The notes under the pieces are model-generated. The model was given only the letters and a program-made list of their open reading frames with translations. It did no database searches and had not been told where the DNA came from. A DNA stretch of 64,000 nucleotides from Bryobacterales bacterium (lineage in GTDB: Bacteria; Acidobacteriota; Terriglobia; Bryobacterales; UBA6623). This document shows positions 17,936-26,951 of the stretch, piece after piece. The DNA lies in NCBI GenBank assembly GCA_028819215.1, contig JAPPMG010000034.1:1-64000 (forward strand). Reading direction: 5' to 3'. The translations under genes and the position numbers were made by a program. Each line of letters opens with the position of its first letter. Positions within the stretch are counted from its first letter, which is position 1.

Positions 17936-18288
17936 AACAGGTGCAGCGGGTGATCGAACGAGTACAATTCGGAAACGGCTTTCAGGTAGTTCAAACCGCC
18001 GGACTGTAGCAACACCAACGACTGGGCAAAGCTCCCTCGGTCGTGATCGCGTGTACTGGGTCTAGGTCTCGATTGAACGGTCGGTTGAGGGCCATCTCGG
18101 AAGGACTTAACCAGGGGAATCCGTGCATGACCGAATTCGCAGCAAATGGGAATCGGGGACAGCCTGTAGCATTCGACCTTCGTCGGCCGTTCGAGGTGGG
18201 GTATACACACGGACTGAAGTTAGAGCTCTCCGTAGCGGCTATCTCGAAACTTACGCTTCCACTTCAATATCGATACCTCCCGTGACGA
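17936..18288. other. Gene-free stretch, nothing recognised
   Basis: This 353-base stretch between the sigma-gene fragment and the helicase pseudogene holds no convincing gene. A minus-strand frame of 95 codons (17923-18210) lacks family resemblance, a good ribosome binding site or coding-like composition. No tRNA or repeat was identified. It is probably degraded coding sequence, given decay on both sides. Confidence 0.4.
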
Positions 18289-21284
18289 TTGGGTCGGTCG
18301 GATCACGAGATTACCCTTTCCACGGACACAGATCCCGCTAGCTCTCCAGTGCCCGAGCCGCAGGCTGAGTTCCGAATCGTGACCAGACGGCGGGGCCTCG
18401 CGTCGGTTTTGTTCGCAGTCGTTCGACCGGGAGACGCAAAGGGGGCCGCTGTGACCAGAACCGCCTTGAGGGTCAGGGGCGCGTTTCGAACCGGAGAGAT
18501 ACCGCTCGGCGAAATTGCGACAGCCGAATTGAGGACAGGCCTGGGGTGGGGTGCCTTGCGCATTCGCCACGCTTTCGGGAAGGTTACGGTATCCGGGCTG
18601 TCGCGGCCTGACGCGACGGCGCTTGCGACGGCGCTGGAAGCCGCGCGGGTCGATTGGTGGCGCAAGGCGGTCGAGGCGCGAATCGAGACGCTGCGTTCCG
18701 TCCACGGGCGTGTGGCACAGCTCGCTGACCCGCAACGATACATCGCTCGCAGCGTCCTTCGCGATCTTGAGCGCGACTCACGGGACGTCGCCGGCAACAT
18801 GGCATCGCGGTGGCCGGCCGCGCTGTCGGCGGCTCCCGAAATCCAGATGCTGAAGACGATACGGGATCTTGTGTCAGACCCCGAAGGTTTCCGGACTCGT
18901 GCCAACGAGGTCTTCGTCAAGAACGAACTTAGCCGATCACGGGCATTCTTGGACCGTGTGGAGGAACGGCCGCTCACCGACGAGCAACGCAGGGCGGTGG
19001 TCGACGACGACGACCGTAATCTCGTGGTCGCAGCGGCTGGCAGCGGCAAGACCTCGGTGATCGTCGCAAAGGCTGGCTGGCTTGCGGAGAGAGCCTACCG
19101 TCGACCGTCGGAACTGCTGCTGCTGGCGTTCGCGAGGAACGCCCGGGAGGAGCTCGGGGAGCGGATCCGCGGGCGCCTCGGCGATGAGGTGGCGAACGGC
19201 GTCACCGTTCGGACCTTCCACGGTCTCGGGACGGAGATCATCGGCAGAGCCGAAGGCAGGAGCCCCTCGCTGGCGAAAGAGGCCGAAGACAATGTGGCGC
19301 TGCTCGAGTTGCTGAAAGGAATCGTCGCCGACCTGCTCGCCGACCGGGATCTGTCGGCAACCTTGCTGAGGTGGTTCCAGGGTCAGTTCGCTCCGTACAG
19401 GAACGAGCAGGAATTCCGCAGTTGGGGGGAGTACTGGGACTACATCCGCCAGTACGACATCCGGTCCCTCAAGGGCGAGAAGGTCAAGAGTTTCGAGGAA
19501 TGTGAGATCGCCAACTTCCTCTATCTCAACGGCGTGCCCTACGAGTATGAAGCGGATTACGAGCGCGACACCGCGACGCCGGCGAAACGGCAATACCGGC
19601 CTGACTTCTATCTCCCGGAGGCAGGGATCTAAATCGAGCACTTCGGTGTCGACGCCCGAGGCAGAACCGCGCCGTTCGTCGATCAGGAAGAGTATCGCGA
19701 GGGAATGGAGTGGAAGCGCAAGCTGCACAAGGACAAAGGCACGGTCCTGATCGAGACGTTTAGCCACGAGCACGCATCCGGCAAGCTGATCGACAGGCTT
19801 GCAAGGAAGCTGTCTGCGCACGGTGTATCCCTTTCGCCGATTCACCGCGAGGAGGTCTTCGCAGTCTTGGAGGAGCAGGGCCGGGTCGGTCCGTTTCTAC
19901 GTCTGGTGGCGACCTTCCTGCACCATTACAAGGGTGCCCAATTGTCCATCCGGGAAGTTGCCCGCCGGGCCGGAGGTTTTGGTGACCGCATGCGGGCCGA
20001 GGCGTTCCTGGCTGTATTTGGACCGATCTTCGAACGCTACCAGGAAACGCTGTCAGACCCGGGGGGAGATCGACTTCCACGACATGATCAGCAAGGCGAC
20101 CGAGCACGTGGAGGCAGGGTGGTACCGCAGCCGGTTCGGCTACATCCTAGTCCGAGTTCCAGGACATCTCGCCCGCACGGGCGAGGCTGCTCAAGGCGCT
20201 GTTGGACCAGTCGCCGGCCGCCCAGCTGTTTGCGGTCGGCGACGACTGGCAGGCGATATACCGCTTCGGCGGCTCGGACATTGCGATCATGCGCGAGTTC
20301 GCGGAGCGCTTCGGCGATACCAAGCGGATGGACCTTGAGACGACATTCAGGTGCGCTGAGCCTATCGCTGCCGTCGCAACCCGGTTCGTACTTGCGAATC
20401 CGGCACAGATCCGAAAGACGGTCCATTCGACTCGGCAACTGCAGGGCCCGTGCGTGCATGTCGGCCTTTCGAGGGGCCGAGACCAGTCCCTGCTGCGCGA
20501 GGCGCTCAGCAGGATCGCGGTCCACGCGGCCAATCATGAAGAGCCGTCGAACGTTCTGCTGCTAGGCCGGTACAAGCACTTGCGGCCGGGGAACCTAGCC
20601 GGCCTCGCCAAACAGCATCCCCGCCTTCAGCTCTCCTTCAAGACCGTGCATGGCTCGAAAGGGCTTCAAGCCGATTACGTCGTAGTGCTCGGCTTGTGTA
20701 CGGGACGACACGGCTTTCCGACGGAGATAACCGATGACCCGCTACTCGACCTAGTCCTTTCAGCGCCCGAAGAACATCCCAATGCAGAGGAGCGGCGTCT
20801 GTTCTATGTCGCCCCGACCCGGGCGAGACGCCACGTATTCGTCCTGGCGGACGGCGGGCCGCCGTCACCGTTCGTGGTGGAACTGATCGGAGGGAACTAC
20901 GACGTCGCGGTTTTCGGACAGCTGCCGGGAAAGGATGTGCCGTGTCCTACATGCGTCAACGGGCATCTGGTGCACCGGGAAAGCGCGCACGGCAAGGGCG
21001 CCTTCTACGGCTGCTCGAACTGGCCCTACTGCGAGCACAGGCAGCCGCCATGCCCTTCCTGCGGCAGGGGATTGCCGGTCAAGGCTAAGGGCGGATTCCG
21101 CTGCCGCGACTGCGGTCAGCAGATCGAGGCATGTCCTTCCTGTGGGGGCTGGCTGCGAACCCGGACGGGCAAGTATGGCCGCTTCCTCGGCTGTTCGAGC
21201 TGGCCCGCTTGTGACTACACCCGAGCCGATGCGGCACGCCAGCGAAAAAGGGGGAGAGACCCTGGCCCTAAGCTCCGGCGCTGA
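18289..21284 (+). pseudogene. UvrD-family helicase (helicase IV-like) with topoisomerase zinc ribbons, three lesions
   Basis: The reconstructed product of about 1000 residues has an N-terminal region, a Walker A motif at 19030-19053 (AAAGSGKTS), helicase motifs continuing to the Walker B-like DEFQD near 20155, motif IV/V sequence (ETTFRC, KTVHGSKGLQADYVVV), and a C-terminal set of topoisomerase-type CxxC zinc ribbons at about 20940-21230. Three lesions split it: TAA at 19630-19632 (between GI and IEHFG), a one-base gain in the G6 run at 20061-20066, and a two-base loss near 20150-20155 that hits the Walker B motif. An intact copy would be a 3'-5' DNA helicase for repair or defence. The lesions are real decay or base-call errors. 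Confidence 0.8.
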
Positions 21285-21488
21285 CGGGTTCAGCGCAGCT
21301 GCGGTCGTCGTTCGCAGGTCTGTTTCCGCGGGTGCTCACGTGATGGATGAGGAGCAACCGTGGCGGGTATCGGTCGATCCGAGAGTGATTCGCGGGGTCA
21401 GTGCGGCACTGCCAAAGTCGGGGCGCTGTCCAGAGTGGCTGCGAGAACGCCGATGAATTTCCACGTGTAATGCGCTGTTCCGCATAAC

Positions 21489-21629
21489 GAATGGAATCCC
21501 ATCGAACAGCGCCTCTTCAGCGAGACCAGCCGCAATTGGTCCGGCTGCCCGCTGGAGTCCTTCGAACTGATCCTCAACTACATCGCCTACACGACCACGC
21601 GCCCCGGCTTGGTGGTGACCTCCCGGCTC
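21489..21629 (+). mobile_element. Remnant of an ISAzo13-family transposase
   Basis: Forty-seven codons in one frame encode EWNPIEQRLFSETSRNW, then SGCPLESFELILNYI and TTTRPGLVV. These match the C-terminal region of ISAzo13-type DDE transposases (family pattern W-x-K/P-I-E-H-R-L-F-S...NW...P L...E...N-x-I...T-T-T...G-L). There is no start codon, no N-terminal catalytic part and no terminal inverted repeat recognised. It lies about 200 bases after the helicase pseudogene, and the rest of 21285-21748 holds nothing else recognised. An IS insertion followed by deletion here would fit the decay seen nearby. Confidence 0.68.
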
Positions 21630-21748
21630 AGCACAAGTGCAGATAATGCTTGCGCTTACCTTCTAGCCCGCATGTTCTGGGCAGGTATTCGATGCAAACA
21701 CACATCAATGCCGACATCCCGCTAGGATGCCCGAAGCGATCAACTCGA

Positions 21749-22333
21749 TCACAGGAATCTCTCCAGGTCCGGGCCAAGGCGAGCCTCAAGACGAGCCTTT
21801 AGCATCCGGATGGCGCGGTTGAGGCGCGTCGACACGTTGGAACGCGAGATGCCGAGCTGGCTGGCGGTTTCGTCGGTGGAGAGGTCTTGGCCGTAGCGCA
21901 GATCGCAGACTTCTCGGTACATGGCGGGCAGTTCGGCAAGCATTTCGCGAAGCAAGAGCCTTAACTGCTCGTGATGGGCTTGCGCCTCGGGCGTCAAGGA
22001 GGGGTCTTTGAAGTTGACGCTGAGCTCGTCGGCTTTCTTGAGTCTGTCGCGCTGGAAGTTTATTGCGCAATTGTGGACGATACTGCGGACCCAAGCGCAG
22101 GCCGGCGACCCGCCGCGGTAGGCACAGACGTGCTCCAGGACTCGGGTCCAGCTTTCTTGCAGGATGTCTTGGGCGAGGTCGTCGTCGCCGACGATGCGCC
22201 GGGCCACAGGGAAGAACCGCCGGGAGCAGCAAGCCGCCCAAGCCTCCCGGCCAGACTGTGTATCGAGTAGCGGGCAGGCTCGGGAAGCCTGCGCAAGCGA
22301 AGGGGCCGGCAGGATGCGGAACTCTTTGGCCAT
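21749..22333 (-). CDS. ECF-type RNA polymerase sigma factor
   Basis: A sigma-70-family factor of about 194 residues. The sigma-2 region (VGDDDLAQDILQESWTRVLE, then AWVRSIVHNCAINFQRD) recognises the -10 element. The sigma-4 helix-turn-helix (LSTDETASQLGISRSNVSTR) recognises -35. The start at 22333 (MAKEFRIL) is preferred, because the longer form from 22426 adds a leader unlike the family. No anti-sigma gene adjoins it. It is divergent from the glycosyltransferase gene, about 92 bases away. A 3' fragment of a second copy lies at 17887-17935, pointing to duplication or movement of this gene. Confidence 0.85.
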   Translation of the reverse strand: MAKEFRILPAPSLAQASRACPLLDTQSGREAWAACCSRRFFPVARRIVGDDDLAQDILQESWTRVLEHVCAYRGGSPACAWVRSIVHNCAINFQRDRLKKADELSVNFKDPSLTPEAQAHHEQLRLLLREMLAELPAMYREVCDLRYGQDLSTDETASQLGISRSNVSTRLNRAIRMLKARLEARLGPDLERFL

Positions 22334-22425
22334 GTAGCCGTGCAACCTAGGCGCTTCGCAGAACCTAGCCCAGATTGAAAGCGAGAACCGAGCAGGGAGA
22401 GACTTCCCGGCGCACACTGGAGCCA

Positions 22426-23712
22426 ATGCCTAGGTTCGGGTCGCTATCGCGTTCCGAACACAATACCAAACCGGATCGTCGATTACGACACTGGGGCCTG
22501 CGCGAACTCGTGATATGCTCCCACTTGGTTGATACCCTTTTCTGGCTATTCGCCGTCGCCGCCGTCTTGGCGACGCTTGCGTCTGTCAAGCGCGGCCGGC
22601 GGTTCGTGGAGTATGCCGAATGGCGTTCCAAGCAGCCCCTGTCCGAGCCGTCGGGAGGCTGGCCAGCGGTCGCCCTGATCGTGCCTGTCAAAGGGGCCGA
22701 GCCGGGCTTGGCCGAAAACCTGCGTTCGCTGGAACGGCAGGACTACCCCGACATGGAACTGATGGTCTGCTACGCCGACCAAGGCGATGCGGCGGTCACC
22801 ACAGCCAGAGCCACTCTGGGGCCAGAGTGTCGATTCGTCGCAGCAGGCGAGCCTCCGCCGGACACCGGGGAGAAGGTCCACAACTTGCGCACCGCGGTCG
22901 AGGCCGTTGCCACGGATCGAGAAGTGCTGGTCTTCGCCGATTCGGACGGTCAGGTTCGAGCCGATTGGGTCCGCAGGCTTGTGGCGCCGCTGGCCGACGA
23001 GGGCATCGGGGCCACGACGGCTTTCCGCTGGCACTTCCCGGAAGAAGGAGGCTTCTGGCCGCTGTTGCGCAGCGTCTGGGATTCCGTCATCCCGACCATC
23101 ATGGACAGCGAGGATCGCAGTTTCGCTTGGGGCGGGGGCACCGCGGTGTCACGCGAAGCGTTTCGCTCCGCTCGCGTGCTCGAGTACTGGCAAGGCGCTG
23201 TCAGCGACGACCTGCGGCTCACGCAGGCATTGCGCGATGCACACATGGGCGTCCGCTTCCTGCCTGAAGCGATGGTGGCGACAACCGGCCAGTGCGGGGG
23301 CTTGGACTTCCTAGCATGGGCCGTGCGGCAGGCCACCATCACGCGGGTCTATCAGTTCAAGACATGGCTGGGCGGCTGCTTGAGCCACATCGCCTACTGC
23401 GCGGCGCAATTGCTATGCGTGCTCAAACTGATCCAAGGCGACCTGATCGCGTTGTTTCCGCTGGCGCTGATCTTGCTGCCGGGCATGGCCAAGGGCGGCA
23501 CCCGGGCCTATGTCTGCTCGCTGGTGTTTCCCGAACGGGAGGCCTGGCTTGAGCGCAATGGATGGGCCTATTTCTGGCTCACTCCCCTAGCGACTTGGGT
23601 ATGGCTCTATGCTTTCCTGCGCTCCGGGCTGACACGGCGCATCCGCTGGCGCGGCCGCGACTATGACTTGATCAGCGAGACGCGGGTTCGCGAGGTTGGC
23701 CGGAGCCAGTGA
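22426..23712 (+). CDS. Family 2/21 glycosyltransferase, ceramide-glucosyltransferase or HpnI-like
   Basis: A membrane glycosyltransferase: an N-terminal transmembrane helix (LFWLFAVAAVLATLA), then a GT-A domain with VALIVPVKGAEPG, the metal-binding DSDGQ, the acceptor-side DDLRL and the Q-x-x-x-R element in QATITR, followed by C-terminal membrane segments (about residues 325-360 and 385-405). This layout is that of ceramide glucosyltransferase-like and HpnI hopanoid enzymes, which attach a sugar to a lipid at the cytoplasmic membrane. The start is uncertain: ATG 22426 has GGAG too close (3 bases), and GTG 22510 just before the membrane helix is an alternative. It converges with the next gene. 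Confidence 0.75.
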   Translation: MPRFGSLSRSEHNTKPDRRLRHWGLRELVICSHLVDTLFWLFAVAAVLATLASVKRGRRFVEYAEWRSKQPLSEPSGGWPAVALIVPVKGAEPGLAENLRSLERQDYPDMELMVCYADQGDAAVTTARATLGPECRFVAAGEPPPDTGEKVHNLRTAVEAVATDREVLVFADSDGQVRADWVRRLVAPLADEGIGATTAFRWHFPEEGGFWPLLRSVWDSVIPTIMDSEDRSFAWGGGTAVSREAFRSARVLEYWQGAVSDDLRLTQALRDAHMGVRFLPEAMVATTGQCGGLDFLAWAVRQATITRVYQFKTWLGGCLSHIAYCAAQLLCVLKLIQGDLIALFPLALILLPGMAKGGTRAYVCSLVFPEREAWLERNGWAYFWLTPLATWVWLYAFLRSGLTRRIRWRGRDYDLISETRVREVGRSQ

Positions 23713-23729
23713 CGCGCGCTCCTGCGCCG

Positions 23730-25343
23730 TTACTGACGCTCGACCAAGCGGATCACGGGCGCCAGCAGGTTGTCGACCGGCGCGTAGTCATCGGTCAGCA
23801 CCAGTCCGCGCGAGCGCTCGCGCAATAGCGCCGTGTGTTGTGGCGAGAGCAGGTCCGCCGCGTACTTCACATAGTCGAGGTCTTGGACTGGCAGCAGGCG
23901 CGTCGAGCCCACCACCACGAACGTGTCCCGCTCGTCTTCGTCGGTAGGCCCTCCCGGCGAGGTCCCGAAGGTATACACGTAGGGGAACACCTGCTCCACG
24001 GTGTTGATCATTGCGCCCAGGAAGCGCCCCGAGCGGAAAATATCGATCGTGTTGGCCATGAATACGGAGTCATCGCTCATCACGGCACGGAGCTTGCGAA
24101 CGTATTCAAGCGTTGTCAGGTGGAATGGCGGCGAATAGTGGTTGAACGCGTCGTTGTAGACAAGGTCGAACTTGCGTTCGAGTTCGCCGCGCTGCGCCTG
24201 GGCGAAGAGCTCGTCGACCCGGTTGCGAGCGTCCAGGTGCTCGATCCGGAGAGGCGTGTCAGGTTCGAGGTCAAACGCGTCGAATGCGGCTCGCGTCACC
24301 TGCGGGTCGATTTCGACGACCTCCCCGATGCCGCGCGGGTAGTGCCGCAGAAACCAGCGAGGGAAGACATACCCCCCGCCTCCGAGGAATAGCGCGCGCA
24401 CCTCTTGGTCGGGGTGATAGGCCTGCACCGCCTCGTTGGTGATCCCCGCGTAGACGCGCTCGTAGTCGTAGTGCAGGTTGTCTGGATCGTTCAGGTCTAC
24501 GTAGGCATGGACCAAGTGATCCAGCGTCATCGAACGCAGGCCCGCAGTTTCGATGACCTCTTCCACGCGGATCACCGAATACTGAGACTCGTCGTGGTAT
24601 AGCACCGCCTCCATGCGTGGCTCGCGGTAGCCGAGCCTCTCGCCGACCACCCGCGCCCACGGGAACGGCGCCCAGGCGGCGAACATGACCGCGATCAGGA
24701 CGCCCGTCCACAGGTAGGGCAGCAGGCTTGCCCCGCCGTACAAGAGCGCGAGCAGCAGCAGCACGGCGGCGACGGACAGCAACACCGCCGTCGTGCCCAT
24801 CTCGGCGATCAGCACGTAGCCGGTCAGGAACGTGCCGAGAATGCTGCCGATGGCGCCCCACGAGTAGACGTTGCCGATCGTGCGGCCGAGCTGCTGCCCC
24901 AGCACGATGGCCATCTTGGCGGCCGATGGGCTGATCATGCCCAGCAAGCACGACGGGGCGAAAAACACCAAGAAGACATGCAGCGCGATCCGGACCGGCC
25001 ATTCCAGTTCGCGCAGGAACTCCATGCCGCCGATGCGGTTGTTGAGGACCGGGATCAGCAGACAGTTGGCCGAGGCGACCAAGAAGATCAGGCTGAGGGT
25101 CTCCTTGGGCGGGAAGCGGTCCGCGAGCCGTCCGCCGATGTAGTTGCCGGCAGCGATGCCGGACAGGACGATGCCGATGACGGAGGTCCAGGTATAGAGC
25201 GAGCTTCCGACGTGGCGGGCGATTAGCCGGCCCGCCACGAGCTCGAGCACCATGATGCACAGGCTCGATACGAACACCGTGGCGATCGGTGCGACCCAGG
25301 CCCAGCGCGAAACGCTTGGAGTGCTTACTTGCTCGGAATCCAT
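23730..25343 (-). CDS. Membrane-fused spermidine synthase-like protein
   Basis: About 537 residues from ATG 25343. The N-terminal half contains six to eight transmembrane helices (IATVFVSSLCIMVLELVAGR onward), and the C-terminal half is a spermidine-synthase-like Rossmann methyltransferase fold (ALFLGGGGYVFPRWF, then VVEIDPQVTRAA and DLVYNDAFNHYSPPFHLTT). This matches the widespread fused transporter-like/spermidine-synthase family, whose substrate is generally not established. The aspartate pattern of true aminopropyltransferases is only partly kept (NDAF replaces the usual D-x-x-D-P), so classical polyamine synthesis is doubtful. It converges with the glycosyltransferase, 17 bases apart, and lies downstream of glyA. 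Confidence 0.8.
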   Translation of the reverse strand: MDSEQVSTPSVSRWAWVAPIATVFVSSLCIMVLELVAGRLIARHVGSSLYTWTSVIGIVLSGIAAGNYIGGRLADRFPPKETLSLIFLVASANCLLIPVLNNRIGGMEFLRELEWPVRIALHVFLVFFAPSCLLGMISPSAAKMAIVLGQQLGRTIGNVYSWGAIGSILGTFLTGYVLIAEMGTTAVLLSVAAVLLLLALLYGGASLLPYLWTGVLIAVMFAAWAPFPWARVVGERLGYREPRMEAVLYHDESQYSVIRVEEVIETAGLRSMTLDHLVHAYVDLNDPDNLHYDYERVYAGITNEAVQAYHPDQEVRALFLGGGGYVFPRWFLRHYPRGIGEVVEIDPQVTRAAFDAFDLEPDTPLRIEHLDARNRVDELFAQAQRGELERKFDLVYNDAFNHYSPPFHLTTLEYVRKLRAVMSDDSVFMANTIDIFRSGRFLGAMINTVEQVFPYVYTFGTSPGGPTDEDERDTFVVVGSTRLLPVQDLDYVKYAADLLSPQHTALLRERSRGLVLTDDYAPVDNLLAPVIRLVERQ

Positions 25344-25424
25344 CGCACCGCCGCCGGGAGTGGCCGTCGCCGCTCCGCCAGAACGTGGCGGGCCGCGTTT
25401 CAAGCGTAGCCGATCAAGACCCCT

Positions 25425-26690
25425 CTAGCTTCGGATGCCGGGAACTGGGAAAGCCGCGCACAGCGCCTGCACCTCGTCCTTGAGCTTCCGAAGGCCGGGC
25501 TCGTCGTCCGGCTTCCGCAGGGCTTCCAGCATGAAGCCGCCCAGCGCCTCCATCTCGGATTCGGCCATGCCCCGGGTTGTCGCCGCCGGCGTGCCGAGGC
25601 GGACTCCGCTAGGGCGAAGCGGCGGGTTGGGGTCGTCCGGAATGACTTGCTTGTTGCAGGTGATCGCGATCTCGTCCAGGGCGTTCTCGGCCACGCGGCC
25701 GTTGATGCCGAAGCTGCGCACGCAGTCCATCACCATCATGTGGTTGGCCGTGCCGCCGGTGACCAGTTCCGCTCCCCCGTCGAGCAGGGCCCGGGCCAGC
25801 GCCCGGGCGTTCGCGAGCACCTGCTGGCAATATCGCTTGAACTCGGGCTGCTGGGCCTTTCCGAGTGCGACCGCCGTGGCGGCCACTTGATTCATGTGCG
25901 GCCCCCCTTGCAGGCCCGGGAAGACGGACTGATCGATGGCCTTGCGGAACTCTTCGCGGCACATGATCATGCCCCCGCGCGGCCCGCGCATCGACTTGTG
26001 GGTGGTGGTGGTGACGACATCGAAACCGGCGTCGAACGGGTTGGCCAGGGCCTCGCCGGCGATCAACCCGCCGATGTGGGACACGTCGGCAAGGGTCAAT
26101 GCGCCGACCTCGTCGGCGATGTCCTTGAAGGGCCTGTAGTCGTAGTCCCTCGGGTACGAGGAGTAGCCGCAGACGATCATCTTGGGCCGGCGTTCGAGCG
26201 CGGCCTGGCGCAACACGTCAAAATCGATGCGGCCCTCGGATTCCGGATCGGTCTTGTAGCGGATCCAGTCGAACAGGTGCCCCATGTGGGACACCGGGGC
26301 GCCGTGGGTGAGGTGGCCGCCATGGGACAGATCCATGCCCATCACTGTGTCGCCCGGATGCAGTAGCGCCAGGTACGCCGCGGCGTTCATCGGGGCGCCG
26401 GAGAGGGGCTGGACGTTGACGTGGTCGCAGCGGAACAGTTGCTTGGCACGCTCGCGCGCCAGCCGCTCGATCGCGTCGGTAAACTCCTGCCCTCCGTAGT
26501 AGCGACGGCCGGGGTAGCCCTCGGAATACTTGTTGGTGAACACGGAGCCGAGCGTGGTCAGCACTTCCGGGTAGGTGTAGTTCTCGGACGGGATCATCTC
26601 GACGCCGGAGGCCTGGCGCGTCTCCTCGCCGGTCAGCGCCGAAAAAATATCAGGGTCGTTGCGTTCTAGCAGGTCGCGGGGTGAGAGCAT
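25425..26690 (-). CDS. glyA: Serine hydroxymethyltransferase
   Basis: A PLP enzyme interconverting serine and glycine with tetrahydrofolate, a main source of one-carbon units. From ATG 26690 it is 421 residues, the usual size, starting MLSPRDLLERNDPDIFSAL. Signature segments are SENYTYPEVLTTLGSVFTNK, YPGRRYYGG, the substrate region LSHGGHLTHG and the PLP lysine in TTTTHKSMRGPRGG. The upstream ATG at 26771 would add an atypical 27-residue leader. The spermidine-synthase-like gene follows 81 bases downstream on the same strand and may be co-transcribed. Confidence 0.96.
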   Translation of the reverse strand: MLSPRDLLERNDPDIFSALTGEETRQASGVEMIPSENYTYPEVLTTLGSVFTNKYSEGYPGRRYYGGQEFTDAIERLARERAKQLFRCDHVNVQPLSGAPMNAAAYLALLHPGDTVMGMDLSHGGHLTHGAPVSHMGHLFDWIRYKTDPESEGRIDFDVLRQAALERRPKMIVCGYSSYPRDYDYRPFKDIADEVGALTLADVSHIGGLIAGEALANPFDAGFDVVTTTTHKSMRGPRGGMIMCREEFRKAIDQSVFPGLQGGPHMNQVAATAVALGKAQQPEFKRYCQQVLANARALARALLDGGAELVTGGTANHMMVMDCVRSFGINGRVAENALDEIAITCNKQVIPDDPNPPLRPSGVRLGTPAATTRGMAESEMEALGGFMLEALRKPDDEPGLRKLKDEVQALCAAFPVPGIRS

Positions 26691-26951
26691 GCAATTGTCC
26701 GAATTCCCTATTGTCACGCAATCCGATTGACCGGCCGTTCGGAGGCGTAGTCGGCAGCCGTTTGCCTTCACGAACTTTTAACGGACCTGTTGCATGCGGG
26801 TAACACGGCGCGGCTAGCCTTGGATTCTAGGTTGAGCGGCTGGAGCACCGGCCCAAGGCCTAGCCGCAGTCTTTCGATGGCTCGGCGGTACCGCGGCGAA
26901 CGCGGCTGGGGTCGGCGAGCTGAACCAAGTGCAGCCTAAGGAGAACACTGA

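Noticed and set aside
17923..18210. Hypothetical minus-strand ORF of 95 codons
   Set aside because: No ribosome binding site, no family, and composition unlike neighbouring genes; it overlaps the sigma-gene fragment.
23730..25343. Functional spermidine synthase
   Set aside because: The catalytic-site motif is altered (NDAF in place of the aspartate-containing DxxDP), and it is fused to a transporter-like membrane half, so polyamine synthesis is not claimed.
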